A stretch of DNA of 64,000 nucleotides from Garicola koreensis (GCF_014195445.1 NZ_JACIBT010000001.1:1-64000), one strand, 5' to 3'; positions 32,532 through 42,674 are shown, numbered from the stretch's first letter. Program-made: numbers and translations. Notes: generated by a model from the sequence alone, not told the origin.

Positions 32532-32561
32532 ATGGCCAACCGTCTCAGCTCTGCGAAGCCC
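32532..32561 (+). pseudogene. Possible N-terminal scrap of a YyaL-type thioredoxin-domain protein
   Basis: ATG 32532 opens with MANRLSSA, the typical first residues of the large DUF255/YyaL thioredoxin-domain proteins (MANRL...PYLLQHADNPVDWW). Here the frame continues KPSAAAPASS, without the LLQHADNPV motif, and soon runs into the 3' end of the convergent TrhA gene. This may be the only remnant of a deleted gene, or a coincidence of eight residues. Confidence 0.25.
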
Positions 32562-32648
32562 TCGGCAGCAGCGCCAGCTTCCTCACCTGCCAGTGATCTG
32601 ATCGGTCCCCAAGCGCCCCTCGGTTGCCTCAGCGTTGGCCGAGCTGGA

Positions 32649-33389
32649 TTAGGCCAGCAGGGCAAACATGATGGCGATGTAGTGACAGATGAAGCCCGCC
32701 AGTGTGCATGCGTGGAAGAGCTCGTGGAAGCCGAACCACTGCAGGGAGATGTTCGGCCGCTTCATCGCGTAGAACACCGCGCCGGTGATGTAGGCGGCCC
32801 CGCCCACACACAGCAGCACCGCGGCCGGAATGCTGGCGGCAAAGAAGTCGCCCATGAACACCACCGCCGCCAGGCCCAGCACAATGTAGAAGATCGTGTA
32901 CAGCCACCTCGGCGCGTCAGTCCAGAGCAGCCGGAAGGCGACACCGCCGATGGCGCCGAACCAGACGCTGGTCAGCAGAATCACGTCTCTGGGTTCCGGC
33001 AGCAGCGCCAAGGTCACCGGAGTGTAGGTCCCGGCAATGATCAGCAGAATATTGGTGTGGTCCAGGCGTTTGAGCACCCGAGCCGTCCGCGGTGACCACG
33101 TTCCCAGGTGATAGGTCGCTGACACCGCAAACAGCAGCAGCCCGGTGATCGCATAGATCGCCGAGGCGACCGTGAGCGCGGTGCCAGGCGCCAGGACGAC
33201 GACGACGATGCCGGCCGCCAGGGCCAGCGGAACCATTCCGGCGTGCAGCCAGCCGCGCATCCGCGGTTTGAGCGTCACGTCGGTGTCAAAGAGCCGGTTC
33301 GGCGCGGCCGTGCCGCCGGTGGGCTGCTCACTGCCTGCCCGAGCATGCTCTGTGGGGTCCCCTGCGGGGTCGACGTCAGCATGGACCAT
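32649..33389 (-). CDS. trhA: TrhA/hemolysin III family membrane protein
   Basis: A seven-helix membrane protein of the PAQR/hemolysin III family, linked in bacteria to membrane-lipid homeostasis. The 246-residue protein has a polar N-terminus of about 50 residues ending LKPRMRGWLHAGMVPLAL. The putative metal-site residues follow: SATYHLGTWSPRTARVLKRLDHTN near residue 95 (split here as SATYHLGTW and VLKRLDHTN) and GFHELFHACTLAGFICHY near the C-terminus. ATG 33389 has TATACT (minus strand, 33401-33396) six bases before it, so a leaderless transcript is likely. Confidence 0.87.
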   Translation of the reverse strand: MVHADVDPAGDPTEHARAGSEQPTGGTAAPNRLFDTDVTLKPRMRGWLHAGMVPLALAAGIVVVVLAPGTALTVASAIYAITGLLLFAVSATYHLGTWSPRTARVLKRLDHTNILLIIAGTYTPVTLALLPEPRDVILLTSVWFGAIGGVAFRLLWTDAPRWLYTIFYIVLGLAAVVFMGDFFAASIPAAVLLCVGGAAYITGAVFYAMKRPNISLQWFGFHELFHACTLAGFICHYIAIMFALLA

Positions 33390-33522
33390 GCTCCCAGTAT
33401 AGTGACGCTCCGGTAACACTGTTCCGGCTCCTCACCAGGGTGCTCCGGGTCCTCACCAGGGAGCCGCGTCACATACAGTGGAATTCCACGATCAGTTGGG
33501 CCGCCCGGCAGAGAGGAGCGCA

Positions 33523-34422
33523 ATGGCGCTGAAGGTTCCAGGCCTCAGCACGCTGGCCTATCGGCTCTATGAGCGGCAGCTGCAGCGTGATCTGCGCCAT
33601 GACCGCATGCCCGCCCACATCGGGGTGGTGGTCGACGGCAACCGGCGCTGGGCCAAGCTCGCCGACTCCTCTACCGCTGACGGACACCTGGCCGGGGCGG
33701 ATAAGATCGTGGAGTTCATCGGCTGGTGCGCAGAGCTCGGGGTGCCCACAGTGACGCTCTATATGCTCTCCACCGACAACATGAACCGCTCGGCCGAAGA
33801 GCTGGAGCAGCTGATGGAGATCATCGCCGACACCCTCGACCGGCTGGCCGAGTCGCGGCCCAACGGTGGCGCGGTGCGGGTCCATCCCGTGGGCCAGCCG
33901 GAGCTGCTTCCGCAGGCGCTGGCTTCGCGGCTGCGCGCACTGACCACCGACGACGACGCCGCTGACGACGCCGCTGCCCAGGAACCTGCTGCCGAATCGT
34001 CGTCCGGGGTGGTCTCCACGGCCACCGGGTCGCTGCGCCGGATCGCCGGAAAGGTCGGCAGGACCCAGGAAGCACCAGCGATCCACGTCAACGTCGCCGT
34101 CGGCTACGGCGGGCGCCAGGAGATCGTCGACGCGGTCAAGGCGCTGCTGCGCGAGGCTGAGGAGCGCGGAGCCACGTTGGACGAGGTCGCCGAGGAGCTG
34201 ACCCCAGGCTCGATCTCATCCTGGTTGTACACCCGCGGGCAGCCCGACCCGGACCTGATCATCCGCACCTCCGGTGAGCAGCGGCTCTCCGGGTTCCTCA
34301 TGTGGCAGTCGGTCTACTCCGAGTTCTACTTCTGCGAAGCACTCTGGCCCGACTTCCGCCGGGTGGACTTCATCCGCGCTCTGCGCGACTACGGGCAGCG
34401 CCAGCGCCGCTACGGTTCCTGA
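33523..34422 (+). CDS. uppS: Short-chain Z-isoprenyl diphosphate synthase (UppS family)
   Basis: A cis-prenyltransferase that builds the lipid carriers for cell-wall synthesis. HIGVVVDGNRRWAK near residue 28 holds the catalytic Asp, TLYMLSTDNMNRS the next conserved region, and IIRTSGEQRLSGFLMWQSVY near residue 245 the diphosphate-binding Arg. About 45 extra residues, acidic then Ser-rich (DDDAADDAAAQEPAAESSSG), are inserted near residue 148. The start ATG 33523 follows GAGAGGAG. The 299-residue length with the insertion resembles the Z,E-farnesyl synthases of actinobacteria, so the product chain may be short (inference). Confidence 0.88.
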   Translation: MALKVPGLSTLAYRLYERQLQRDLRHDRMPAHIGVVVDGNRRWAKLADSSTADGHLAGADKIVEFIGWCAELGVPTVTLYMLSTDNMNRSAEELEQLMEIIADTLDRLAESRPNGGAVRVHPVGQPELLPQALASRLRALTTDDDAADDAAAQEPAAESSSGVVSTATGSLRRIAGKVGRTQEAPAIHVNVAVGYGGRQEIVDAVKALLREAEERGATLDEVAEELTPGSISSWLYTRGQPDPDLIIRTSGEQRLSGFLMWQSVYSEFYFCEALWPDFRRVDFIRALRDYGQRQRRYGS

Positions 34423-34535
34423 TTCAGCAGCTGTTCATCAGACCGACATCTTCCGTTGAGCGTTTCTGCCGGGAAACGACGCCTGCATTGCCTAGATTGG
34501 GAGTGTCAGAACACTGACCGGAAGGCCCAACGTCT

Positions 34536-34676
34536 ATGCCCAGTGGCAGCAGGGGCCGGTACGGTCCCTGGCCGCCACCCTGGCCGCGGGCCGACCGACC
34601 ACCATCCGCGTATCGATGTGAGGACTGGCTGAGTCCAGCCGCGGTCCCCGGTCTGGAGAAACTGTGGCTTCTTTGA
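34536..34676 (+). CDS. Possible small upstream ORF before phoH
   Basis: ATG 34536 follows GGAAGG and opens a 46-codon frame, rich in Pro, Arg and Trp ([20 protein letters not shown]). It ends at TGA 34674-34676, 13 bases inside phoH in another frame. The overlap and ribosome site would suit a regulatory leader. It has no recognisable domain and may be non-coding leader sequence. Confidence 0.25.
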   Translation: MPSGSRGRYGPWPPPWPRADRPPSAYRCEDWLSPAAVPGLEKLWLL

Positions 34677-36025
34677 ACACTACCCACACCGTCACTGAGG
34701 AACTCGACTCCGAGGTCGCCTCCGCAGTGGCCCAGAAGTCCTATGTGCTGGACACCTCGGTGCTGCTCTCCGACCCGAAGGCCGCGCTGCGCTTCGCTGA
34801 GCATGAGGTCATCATCCCGATCGTGGTGATCTCCGAGCTGGAGAACAAGCGCCACGACTCCGAGCTGGGCTACTACGCGCGCTCGGCATTGCGGCTGCTG
34901 GACGAGTTCCGGCTCAGCTACGGTTCGCTGAACCAACAGATCCCGCTCAACGATGCCGGCGGGCACCTGCTGGTGGAGCTCAACCACATCGACGAGGGCG
35001 TGCTTCCGGCGGGCTTCCGCCACGGAGACAACGACTCGCGCATTCTGGCGGTCGCCAAGAGCTTCGCCGATGAGGGGCGCGACGTCACCGTGGTCTCCAA
35101 GGACCTGCCCATGCGGGTGAAGGCCTCGGCCATGGGGCTGACCGCCGATGAGTACCGCAACGAATGGGTCACCGACTCCGGGTGGACCGGTCTGGCCCAG
35201 ATCAGCGCCACCGAAGACCAGATCTCCGAGCTGTACGAGGGCGAACGCGTCGACGTCGATGCGGCCGAGGACCTGCCCACCAACACCGGACTGGTCATCT
35301 CCTCCGGGCACGGCTCGGCCTTGGGCCGGGTCAAGATCGATGCCGCCTCGCAGAAGTACGTGCAGGTGGTGCGCGGGGACCGGGGCGTCTTCGGACTCCA
35401 CGGCCGCTCGGCCGAGCAGCGTCTGGCCATCGACATGCTGCTGGACCGCGAGGTCGGCATCGTCTCCATGGGCGGCCGGGCCGGCACCGGCAAATCGGCG
35501 CTGGCACTGTGCGCCGGCCTGGAAGCGGTGCTGGAGCGCCGTGAGCACAAGAAGATCATCGTCTTCAGGCCGCTCTACGCCGTCGGTGGCCAGGAGCTGG
35601 GGTACCTGCCCGGCAGTGAGGCCGAAAAAATGAACCCGTGGGGCCAGGCCGTCTTCGACACCCTGGGTGCGGTGGTCAGCGAGAACGTGCTGGAGGAGGT
35701 GGTGGCCCGCGGTCTGCTGGAGGTGCTGCCGCTGACCCATATCCGCGGACGCAGCCTTCACGATGCCTGGGTGATCGTCGATGAGGCTCAGTCCCTGGAG
35801 AAGAACGTGCTGCTCACCGTGATGTCGAGGATGGGACAGAACTCCAAGATCGTGCTCACCCACGACGTCGCCCAGCGGGACAACCTGCGGGTGGGACGCC
35901 ACGACGGCGTCGGAGCGGTGGTCGAGATCCTGAAGGACAACCCGCTCTTCGGCCACATCACCCTGACCCGGTCCGAGCGCAGCCGGATCGCCGCGCTGGT
36001 CACTGAGCTGCTCGAGGAGGGCTAG
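34664..36025 (+). CDS. phoH: PhoH2-type protein: PIN domain fused to PhoH ATPase
   Basis: A fusion of an N-terminal PIN nuclease domain and a C-terminal PhoH RNA helicase-like ATPase (453 residues). PIN acidic residues appear in [14 protein letters not shown] near residue 30, [12 protein letters not shown], and [11 protein letters not shown] then [12 protein letters not shown]. The ATPase has Walker [14 protein letters not shown] near residue 273 and Walker [12 protein letters not shown] near residue 370. Mycobacterial PhoH2 unwinds and cleaves RNA, so the same role is likely. GTG 34664 follows GGAGAAA. It overlaps the end of the convergent rhomboid gene by four bases. Confidence 0.92.
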   Translation: MASLNTTHTVTEELDSEVASAVAQKSYVLDTSVLLSDPKAALRFAEHEVIIPIVVISELENKRHDSELGYYARSALRLLDEFRLSYGSLNQQIPLNDAGGHLLVELNHIDEGVLPAGFRHGDNDSRILAVAKSFADEGRDVTVVSKDLPMRVKASAMGLTADEYRNEWVTDSGWTGLAQISATEDQISELYEGERVDVDAAEDLPTNTGLVISSGHGSALGRVKIDAASQKYVQVVRGDRGVFGLHGRSAEQRLAIDMLLDREVGIVSMGGRAGTGKSALALCAGLEAVLERREHKKIIVFRPLYAVGGQELGYLPGSEAEKMNPWGQAVFDTLGAVVSENVLEEVVARGLLEVLPLTHIRGRSLHDAWVIVDEAQSLEKNVLLTVMSRMGQNSKIVLTHDVAQRDNLRVGRHDGVGAVVEILKDNPLFGHITLTRSERSRIAALVTELLEEG

Positions 36026-36687
36026 TGCTCGATCTGCGGCGTGCCGCTGCGTTGGGCCCTGGCCTCCCGGGTGAGGAAGAAGGCGACGGCGACCCCGGCG
36101 ACCCCGCCGGCGAGGTGGCCTGACCAGGAGACTCCCGGGGTGACCGGGAGCATGCCCACCAGCATGGAGATGCCGTAGGCGAAGGCGACGAAGATCGCGA
36201 ACAGGATGGGCAGCACTCGCCGGGCAAGAATTCCGAAGGTGATGATGAACGCTGCGAACCCGTAGATGACTGCGGAGGCGCCCACATGATTGACCACGCA
36301 GCTGCTGCCTTCCGGGGCATGGCAGATCCACGGGGTGCCGATCAGCCAGAGAATCGCTCCGGAGAGCAGCCAGAGCATCACCATGACCTGGGTGAACCGC
36401 CTGGTCAGCATGGAGGTCATTCCGCCCAGCACCAACCAGGACACCGTGTTGCCGATAAGATGGCCGAAGCCGCCGTGCAGCAGGGGCATAAAGATGATCC
36501 CCACGAGCCCGGAGAGGCTGCGCGCCTCCAGCGCCAGAGTCCGGTTGAACCAGTTGCCCACAGCAAAGGAAATCAGGAACAGCACCCACATGGCTGCCAG
36601 CGGCAGCAGCACAGGAATGAACCTGCGCTTCACCCCGGCAACCATGTCCTGGCCGATGGATCCCAGAGAGTCTCCAGATTCGCTCAT
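36022..36687 (-). CDS. Rhomboid-family intramembrane serine protease
   Basis: A membrane protease that cuts substrates within the bilayer. The 221-residue protein has about six hydrophobic segments. [20 protein letters not shown] is the His-rich helix 2 region, [15 protein letters not shown] carries the catalytic Ser (G-A-S), and [15 protein letters not shown] the catalytic His. Together these support an active enzyme. [15 protein letters not shown] loop holds two cysteines outside the membrane. ATG 36687 is taken as start, and ATG 36696 is equally possible because neither has a well-spaced ribosome site. It converges on phoH. Confidence 0.88.
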   Translation of the reverse strand: MSESGDSLGSIGQDMVAGVKRRFIPVLLPLAAMWVLFLISFAVGNWFNRTLALEARSLSGLVGIIFMPLLHGGFGHLIGNTVSWLVLGGMTSMLTRRFTQVMVMLWLLSGAILWLIGTPWICHAPEGSSCVVNHVGASAVIYGFAAFIITFGILARRVLPILFAIFVAFAYGISMLVGMLPVTPGVSWSGHLAGGVAGVAVAFFLTREARAQRSGTPQIEH

Positions 36688-36787
36688 GCCTCCCATGCTA
36701 CGGAAGCCCAGAGGCCGATGGGCCCTGAGCCCACCCTGAATCACCCCTGATCCGTCGTCATACTGGTGCACCGCCACCGCCAGTCCA

Positions 36788-36800
36788 TAGGATGGGGGTT
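36788..36800 (+). promoter_or_regulatory. -10 box of a leaderless promoter for fumC
   Basis: TAGGAT (36788-36793) is followed by seven bases (GGGGGTT) and ATG 36801. The G-run may add a weak ribosome site. An in-frame ATG at 36792 lies inside the -10 and is unlikely to be used. Confidence 0.5.
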
Positions 36801-38234
36801 ATGACTGAGCAGACATCAGGTGAGACCGACTACCGTATCGAGCACGACACCATGGGCGAGGTGAAGGTGCCGGCCCGCGCACTCTACCGCGCCCAGACGC
36901 AGCGGGCAGTGGAGAACTTCCCGATCTCCGGGCGCACTCTGGAACGAACCCACATTCAGGCCCTTGCACAGGTGAAGAAGGCCGCTGCCCAAGCCAACGC
37001 CGAATTGGGCGTGCTGGAGGCCGACCTGGCTGAGGCGATCGTCGTCGCCGCCGGGCAGGTGGAGTCCGGGGACCTGGACGAGCATTTCCCCATCGACGTG
37101 TTCCAGACCGGCTCCGGCACCTCCTCAAACATGAACACCAACGAGGTGCTGGCCACCTTGGCCAACACCTGGCTGCAGGAGAAGGGCCTGGACGCCGAAG
37201 TCCACCCCAACGACCACGTCAACGCCTCCCAGTCCTCCAACGACGTGTTCCCGACCTCGGTGCACGTGGCCGCGACCAACGCGCTGGTCAACGACCTCAA
37301 ACCGGCCCTGGCTCACCTGGCCTCCGCCCTGGAGGAGAAGTCCGGAGAATTCGCAGATGTTGTGAAGGCCGGACGCACCCACCTGATGGATGCCACACCG
37401 GTGACCCTGGGGCAGGAGTTCTCCGGCTACGCCGCCCAGGTCCGCTACGGGATCGAACGCGTCGACTCTTCCCTGCCGCGGGTCGCTGAGGTTCCGCTGG
37501 GCGGCACAGCAGTGGGCACCGGCATCAACACGCCGCTGGGCTTCGCAGAGAAGGCCATTGCCCATTTGGCGGCGGACACCGGCCTGCCGCTGACGGAGGC
37601 CCGCGACCACTTTGAGGCCCAGGCCAACCGCGACGGCCTGGTGGAGGCCTCCGGGCAGCTGCGCAATATCGCCTACTCACTGATGAAGATCAACAACGAC
37701 CTGCGGTGGATGGGCTCCGGGCCCAACACCGGCCTGGGCGAGATCAACATCCCCGACCTGCAGCCCGGATCCTCCATCATGCCGGGCAAGGTCAACCCGG
37801 TGATCTGCGAGTCGGCCATCCAGGTCTGCGCCCAAGTGATCGGCAACGACACCACGGTGGCACTGTCCTCCACCAACGGCGCCTTCGAGCTCAACGTCGG
37901 GATCCCGGTGATGGCACAGAACCTGCTGGAGTCAGTACGGCTGCTGAGCAACACCAGCCGGGTGATGGCAGACAAAATGATCAAGGGCCTGAGCGCCAAC
38001 GTCGAACGCAGCGCCTTCCTCGCCGGCGCCTCACCATCGGTGGTGACCCCGCTGAACAAATACATCGGCTACGAGGCCGCCGCAGAGATCGCCAAACATG
38101 CGGTGAAGAACAAAGTCACAGTCCGTGACGCGGTCATCGAGCTGGGCTACCTGGAGCGCGGCGAGCTCACCGAGGAGCAGCTCGACTCCGGTCTGGACGT
38201 GATGTCGATGACCCACCCCAACCCCACGGTGTAA
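36801..38234 (+). CDS. fumC: Fumarate hydratase, class II
   Basis: A TCA-cycle enzyme that interconverts fumarate and malate. The 477-residue protein has the expected length. [16 protein letters not shown] near residue 110 and [16 protein letters not shown] near residue 148 bind substrate. [20 protein letters not shown] (one block) holds the catalytic His, and [12 protein letters not shown] near residue 330 is the superfamily signature. The class II form is oxygen-stable and iron-free. The gene is monocistronic, since the next gene converges. It complements the sdh operon at the start of the window. Confidence 0.96.
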   Translation: MTEQTSGETDYRIEHDTMGEVKVPARALYRAQTQRAVENFPISGRTLERTHIQALAQVKKAAAQANAELGVLEADLAEAIVVAAGQVESGDLDEHFPIDVFQTGSGTSSNMNTNEVLATLANTWLQEKGLDAEVHPNDHVNASQSSNDVFPTSVHVAATNALVNDLKPALAHLASALEEKSGEFADVVKAGRTHLMDATPVTLGQEFSGYAAQVRYGIERVDSSLPRVAEVPLGGTAVGTGINTPLGFAEKAIAHLAADTGLPLTEARDHFEAQANRDGLVEASGQLRNIAYSLMKINNDLRWMGSGPNTGLGEINIPDLQPGSSIMPGKVNPVICESAIQVCAQVIGNDTTVALSSTNGAFELNVGIPVMAQNLLESVRLLSNTSRVMADKMIKGLSANVERSAFLAGASPSVVTPLNKYIGYEAAAEIAKHAVKNKVTVRDAVIELGYLERGELTEEQLDSGLDVMSMTHPNPTV

Positions 38235-38276
38235 AACCTGCACAGTGTAGATCCCGCACCGCCGTCCCGGGTGGCC

Positions 38277-38921
38277 TCAGGTCACCCGGCAGTCGAGCGC
38301 GGCGCGCGCCATGGCATGAAGCGTCGGCGCGATGTCAGCGACCTCCGGTGAGGCGGGCGACTGCTGTGGGGAGCGCTTCATCGAGCGCACAGTGGAGTTG
38401 ATCAGTCCAAAGACCCCGTGCACCCGGGTGCGCAGCTCCACGGGGCTGATCGTGGGGTGGATTTCACCGATGGCCGTACGCCAAATCTCGATGTACTCAC
38501 GCTGCAGGCGCCGAACATCTCGACGGTCTGCCTCAAGCAGCTGCGGCATCTCCTGCTCCTGCACGCGGATGACCTCTGGGCTGGCCAGGGCGAATGCCGT
38601 ATGGAAACCGATGAGACTCTCGATCCGGTCGTTGAGCTGCGGGTGCTCGGCCTGAATCCGGCGACCGCCCTCCAGAAGGGTGGCGCTGACTCCCAGCAGC
38701 AGTTTGCCCAGCAGGTCCTGCTTTCCTCTGAAGTGCCGGTAGATCGCCTGCCCGGAGACGCCGACTTCACGACCAATGTCATCCAGGGTCACCGCGGCAA
38801 AGCCACGGGTGCCGAAAAGCAGGCCGGCAGTCTCCACAAGATCCCGGTACCGCTGCTCCTTCTCCGCCTGACGCCGCGTCTTGGGTTTGGACCCGGCATG
38901 TTCATCTCTCACGCTGGACAA
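38277..38921 (-). CDS. TetR-family regulator of the adjacent acyl-CoA carboxylase operon
   Basis: A 214-residue repressor. The N-terminal helix-turn-helix reads AGLLFGTRGFAAVTLDDIGR then EVGVSGQAIYRHFRGKQDLL, a typical TetR domain. The C-terminal ligand-binding domain is of the KstR2/FadR-like acyl-CoA responsive sort, judged from VIRVQEQEMPQLLEADRRDV. It begins at TTG 38921 or GTG 38912. It is divergent from the carboxylase genes across an AT-rich gap holding a 26-bp imperfect palindrome. Regulation of that operon by an acyl-CoA ligand is inferred. Confidence 0.87.
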   Translation of the reverse strand: MSSVRDEHAGSKPKTRRQAEKEQRYRDLVETAGLLFGTRGFAAVTLDDIGREVGVSGQAIYRHFRGKQDLLGKLLLGVSATLLEGGRRIQAEHPQLNDRIESLIGFHTAFALASPEVIRVQEQEMPQLLEADRRDVRRLQREYIEIWRTAIGEIHPTISPVELRTRVHGVFGLINSTVRSMKRSPQQSPASPEVADIAPTLHAMARAALDCRVT

Positions 38922-38945
38922 ATGTGATCACCACCACTATCTTAG

Positions 38946-38971
38946 TTTCAGTTAGTCGATATTAACTCAAA
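38946..38971. promoter_or_regulatory. Candidate TetR operator
   Basis: TTTCAGTTAG and TTAACTCAAA flank a 6-base centre. The arms match as inverted repeats at 8 of 10 positions (TTTsAGTTAr). It is the only AT-rich palindrome in the divergent gap and lies 32-57 bases upstream of the carboxylase start, where a repressor would cover the promoter of either gene. Confidence 0.55.
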
Positions 38972-39002
38972 TTCGAGTGCACCAGTGACAGGAGAGGCAG
39001 AT

Positions 39003-40610
39003 TTGGAGTCACTGCTGAGCCAAGCGGATCCGCATTCTGCGGATTTCCAATCAAATGCGCAGGTCAACCGAGAGCTGGTTGAGGAGCTGAGGCGCCACCT
39101 CGACTCCGTCTCGCGCGGCGGATCACAGAAGGCCCGTCAACGGCACATCGACCGGGGGCGGATGCTGCCTCGGGACCGGGTGAACCGGCTGCTGGACGAG
39201 GGCAGCCCCTTCCTGGAGATCGCCGCGCTGGCCGCCCACCAGATGTATGACGACGCCGCACCCGGTGCCGGCATCATCACCGGAATCGGCCTGGTGCACG
39301 GGCGCCGGGTCATGGTCGTCTGCAACGATTCGACGGTCAAAGGCGGCACCTACTTCCCGATGACCGTCAAAAAGCACCTGCGCGCCCAGCAGATCGCCGA
39401 GGAGAACCACCTTCCCTGCATCTACCTGGTCGACTCCGGCGGAGCATTCCTGCCGATGCAGGACGAGGTCTTCCCGGACCAGGACCACTTCGGCCGCATC
39501 TTCTACAACCAGGCCAACCTCTCAGCGAAGAAGATCCCCCAGATTGCCGCCGTGCTGGGCTCCTGCACCGCCGGCGGCGCCTACGTTCCGGCGATGAGCG
39601 ATGAGTCGGTCATCGTGCGCAACCAAGGAACGATCTTCCTGGGCGGCCCACCCTTAGTGAAAGCGGCCACCGGGGAGGTGGTCACCGCCGAGGAGCTCGG
39701 CGGTGCCAAGGTGCACACGGCCGAATCCGGGGTGGCCGACCATATCGCGGAGAACGACGACCACGCCCTGCAGATTCTGCGCGACATTGTGGCAACACTG
39801 CCTGCCCCGCAGCACAGCGCATGGCAGGTGCAGGCCCCGCTGCCTCCCCAGCAGGAGGCTGAGGAGCTCTACGGGCTCATCCCACAGGATGTGAACTTGG
39901 CCTTCGAGGTCAGGGAGGTGATCGCACGCATCGTTGATGACAGCGTCTTCCATGAGTTCAAACGCGACTACGGGACCACTCTGGTCACCGGTTTCGCCCA
40001 TATTGACGGTCACCCCGTGGGAATTGTGGCGAACAACGGGATCCTGTTCTCCGAGTCCTCGCTGAAGGGGGCACACTTCATCGAACTGTGCGATCAGCGC
40101 GGGATCCCGCTGCTCTTTCTGCAGAACATCTCAGGATTCATGGTCGGCCGCGACTATGAGGCTGGCGGCATCGCCAAGAACGGCGCCAAGATGGTCACCG
40201 CGGTGGCCAGCACCAGGGTCCCGAAGATCACGCTGATCATCGGCGGCTCCTTCGGGGCAGGAAACTACTCGATGTGTGGTCGCGCCTACTCTCCACGATT
40301 TTTGTTCATGTGGCCCAATGCGCGCATCTCGGTGATGGGCGGCACCCAGGCCTCCTCGGTGCTGGCAACGGTCAAGCGGGACCAGATGGAGGCCGCCGAC
40401 CAGCAGTGGACGGCGCAGGAGGAAGAGTCCTTCAAAGAGCCCATTCGGCAGAAGTACGAGGCGCAGGGCCAGCCCTACTACTCCACAGCGCGGCTGTGGG
40501 ACGACGGGGTGATCGACCCTGCCGATACCCGGCGGGTGCTGGGTATGGCCCTGCAGACCTGTGCCTCCGTGCCGCTGCCCGACACTGGCTTCGGCCTGTT
40601 CCGGATGTAG
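39003..40610 (+). CDS. Acyl-CoA carboxylase, carboxyltransferase (beta) subunit, MCC-like
   Basis: It transfers CO2 from carboxybiotin to an acyl-CoA. The 535-residue length, the opening [40 protein letters not shown] and [19 protein letters not shown] are typical of methylcrotonyl-CoA carboxylase beta (LiuB/MccB) rather than propionyl-CoA carboxylase. [20 protein letters not shown] and [20 protein letters not shown] shape the acyl-CoA and biotin pockets. The start TTG 39003 lies well behind AGGAGAGG, with GTG 38985 as alternative. The alpha subunit follows after 9 bases. Leucine or isovalerate catabolism is the likely role. Confidence 0.9.
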   Translation: MESLLSQADPHSADFQSNAQVNRELVEELRRHLDSVSRGGSQKARQRHIDRGRMLPRDRVNRLLDEGSPFLEIAALAAHQMYDDAAPGAGIITGIGLVHGRRVMVVCNDSTVKGGTYFPMTVKKHLRAQQIAEENHLPCIYLVDSGGAFLPMQDEVFPDQDHFGRIFYNQANLSAKKIPQIAAVLGSCTAGGAYVPAMSDESVIVRNQGTIFLGGPPLVKAATGEVVTAEELGGAKVHTAESGVADHIAENDDHALQILRDIVATLPAPQHSAWQVQAPLPPQQEAEELYGLIPQDVNLAFEVREVIARIVDDSVFHEFKRDYGTTLVTGFAHIDGHPVGIVANNGILFSESSLKGAHFIELCDQRGIPLLFLQNISGFMVGRDYEAGGIAKNGAKMVTAVASTRVPKITLIIGGSFGAGNYSMCGRAYSPRFLFMWPNARISVMGGTQASSVLATVKRDQMEAADQQWTAQEEESFKEPIRQKYEAQGQPYYSTARLWDDGVIDPADTRRVLGMALQTCASVPLPDTGFGLFRM

Positions 40611-40619
40611 GAGGTCGTC

Positions 40620-42674
40620 ATGTTCAGCACTGTCCTAGTCGCCAACCGCGGTGAGATCGCCTGCCGCATCATCACCACCCTGAAAAGTATGGGCATCGCC
40701 TCCGTTGCGATCTACTCCGAGGCTGACGCGCAGGCCAAACACGTTGCGATGGCAGATCGTGCGGTCTGTGTGGGGCCAGCCGCTGCCGCACGCTCCTATC
40801 TGAACATCGAGGCCATCATCGATGCGGCCGCAGAAACAGGTGCCGAAGCGATCCACCCCGGCTACGGGTTCCTCTCTGAGAACGTAGAGTTCGCCCGAGC
40901 CTGCGCGGCAGCCGGGATCACCTTCATCGGCCCCGAGGAGCACGCCCTGGAGGTCATGGGCGATAAGATCCGATCGAAGAACCACGTCGCCGCCGCGGGT
41001 GTGCCCATGGTCGAGGGGACCAGCGAACCTGGGCTGAGCGACGAGCAGCTTGTGGCAGCCGCGGCGACGATGACCTTCCCGGTGCTGATCAAGCCCTCGG
41101 CCGGAGGCGGCGGCAAAGGCATGCACGTCGTCGAGGATCCGCAGGACTTAGCAGAGACCCTGATCACCGCCCGGCGGGTGGCCAAAGCCGCCTTCGGCGA
41201 TGACACCCTGTTCATCGAGCAGCTCATCCGCACTCCGCGGCATATCGAAGTCCAAATCCTCGCAGACTCCTACGGCAGCGTCATCCACTTGGGGGAGCGC
41301 GAATGCTCGCTGCAGCGCAGGCACCAGAAAATCATCGAAGAGGCACCCTCTGCACTGCTGGACGAAGAGACCCGAGCCCGCATCGGCCAAGCGGCCTGCG
41401 ACACTGCCGCGAGTGTGGACTACCGCGGCGCGGGAACAGTCGAGTTCCTCGTCTCCGACCAGGAGCCGCAGAAGTTCTACTTCATGGAGATGAACACCCG
41501 GCTGCAGGTCGAACACCCGGTGACCGAAGAGATCACCGGCATCGATCTGGTGGAGCAGCAGCTGCGCATCGCCGCCGGCCAGCCGCTGAGGATGACGCAG
41601 GACGACGTCGCCCTGAGCGGACACAGCGTCGAAGCCCGCATCTACGCGGAGGACCCCCAGGCTGATTTTCTGCCCAGTGCAGGAACGGTCCTGGGCCTCA
41701 GCGAGCCGCACGGCCCAGGCATCCGGGTCGATTCCGGTATGCGCGAGCACCAGGTGATCGGCACCGACTACGACCCGATGCTTGCCAAAGTCATCGCCGC
41801 CGGCGCTGACCGGGACCAGGCGTTCTCCCGGCTCCACCGGGCCCTGGGCGGCACTGTGGTGCACGGGCTGAGCACCAACATCTCCTATCTGCGGCAGCTG
41901 ACCGCAGACTCTGATGTGCGGGCCGGGACGATGGACACCACGATGATCGAGCGCAAGCTGCCCGATCTGGACTTCCCGGTGCCGCAGCAGCACCACGCAG
42001 CCGCAGCCGCACTGTTCCTCGCCCAGCAGAGGGGGCTGCTGCCGGACGCTGCCGCGCAGTCCCACCCTCCAGCACCGTTCCACCCTCCAGTACAGGGCCC
42101 CGCCGCGTGGCAGAGCGACGGGTGGCGCCCCGGCACGGGGCACACCCCGACCTTCAGCGTCACCTGCAGCCGCACCGGAGCGACGACCGACCAGTTTGAG
42201 GTCCCCGTTGACGGTGCCGCTGCGCTGCTGCCGGGCTCCGGCTGCGGCCAGTGGGAGCTGCAGACCGAGCACCGCAGCATCCCGGTGCACATCAGCCTGG
42301 GCACCCGCAGCCGGACCGGAGCAGAGGTCTGGGTCACTGCTGAGGACTTCACGGGCATGTTCACCGTGCTCGACGCAGAGGCCCAGACCCACCGGCAGCT
42401 GGCAGAGATCGAGGCGGAGCTCGTCGACGCCGTACCAGAGGTGACCGCGCCGATGCCCGGCACCGTGGTCGCCGTGGAGGTTGCCTCAGGTGCCGAGGTC
42501 ACTGTCGGGGACCTGCTGGTGACCATCGAGGCGATGAAGATGGAACACCGCCTGACCGCCCTGTCAGAGGGCACTGCTCGAATCAACGTGGCCGTGGGGG
42601 ACCAAGTCTCGCTCGGCCAGGTGCTGGCCACAGTTGAGGCGAGCACCGAAGACAACAGTAAGGACGAGTCATGA
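40620..42674 (+). CDS. Acyl-CoA carboxylase alpha subunit (biotin carboxylase + biotin carrier)
   Basis: A 684-residue ATP-grasp biotin carboxylase fused to a biotin carrier domain. FSTVLVANRGEIACRIITTL opens the protein, KPSAGGGGKGMHVVEDP near residue 160 is the ATP loop, and FIEQLIRTPRHIEVQILADS and MEMNTRLQVEHPVTEEITG complete the active site. The C-terminal VTIEAMKMEHRLTALSEG holds the biotinylated Lys. A Pro/His-rich linker (SHPPAPFHPPVQGPAAW) precedes the carrier region. AGGAGG lies before ATG 40620. It overlaps the acyl-CoA dehydrogenase start by four bases. Confidence 0.93.
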   Translation: MFSTVLVANRGEIACRIITTLKSMGIASVAIYSEADAQAKHVAMADRAVCVGPAAAARSYLNIEAIIDAAAETGAEAIHPGYGFLSENVEFARACAAAGITFIGPEEHALEVMGDKIRSKNHVAAAGVPMVEGTSEPGLSDEQLVAAAATMTFPVLIKPSAGGGGKGMHVVEDPQDLAETLITARRVAKAAFGDDTLFIEQLIRTPRHIEVQILADSYGSVIHLGERECSLQRRHQKIIEEAPSALLDEETRARIGQAACDTAASVDYRGAGTVEFLVSDQEPQKFYFMEMNTRLQVEHPVTEEITGIDLVEQQLRIAAGQPLRMTQDDVALSGHSVEARIYAEDPQADFLPSAGTVLGLSEPHGPGIRVDSGMREHQVIGTDYDPMLAKVIAAGADRDQAFSRLHRALGGTVVHGLSTNISYLRQLTADSDVRAGTMDTTMIERKLPDLDFPVPQQHHAAAAALFLAQQRGLLPDAAAQSHPPAPFHPPVQGPAAWQSDGWRPGTGHTPTFSVTCSRTGATTDQFEVPVDGAAALLPGSGCGQWELQTEHRSIPVHISLGTRSRTGAEVWVTAEDFTGMFTVLDAEAQTHRQLAEIEAELVDAVPEVTAPMPGTVVAVEVASGAEVTVGDLLVTIEAMKMEHRLTALSEGTARINVAVGDQVSLGQVLATVEASTEDNSKDES

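Noticed and set aside
34424-36589. 721-codon minus-strand open frame across phoH
   Set aside because: It lies opposite the clear PIN-PhoH gene and in another frame from the rhomboid gene. Composition and lack of motifs show it is spurious.
41148-42392. 414-codon minus-strand open frame across the biotin carboxylase gene
   Set aside because: Antisense shadow, no domain and no upstream signals.
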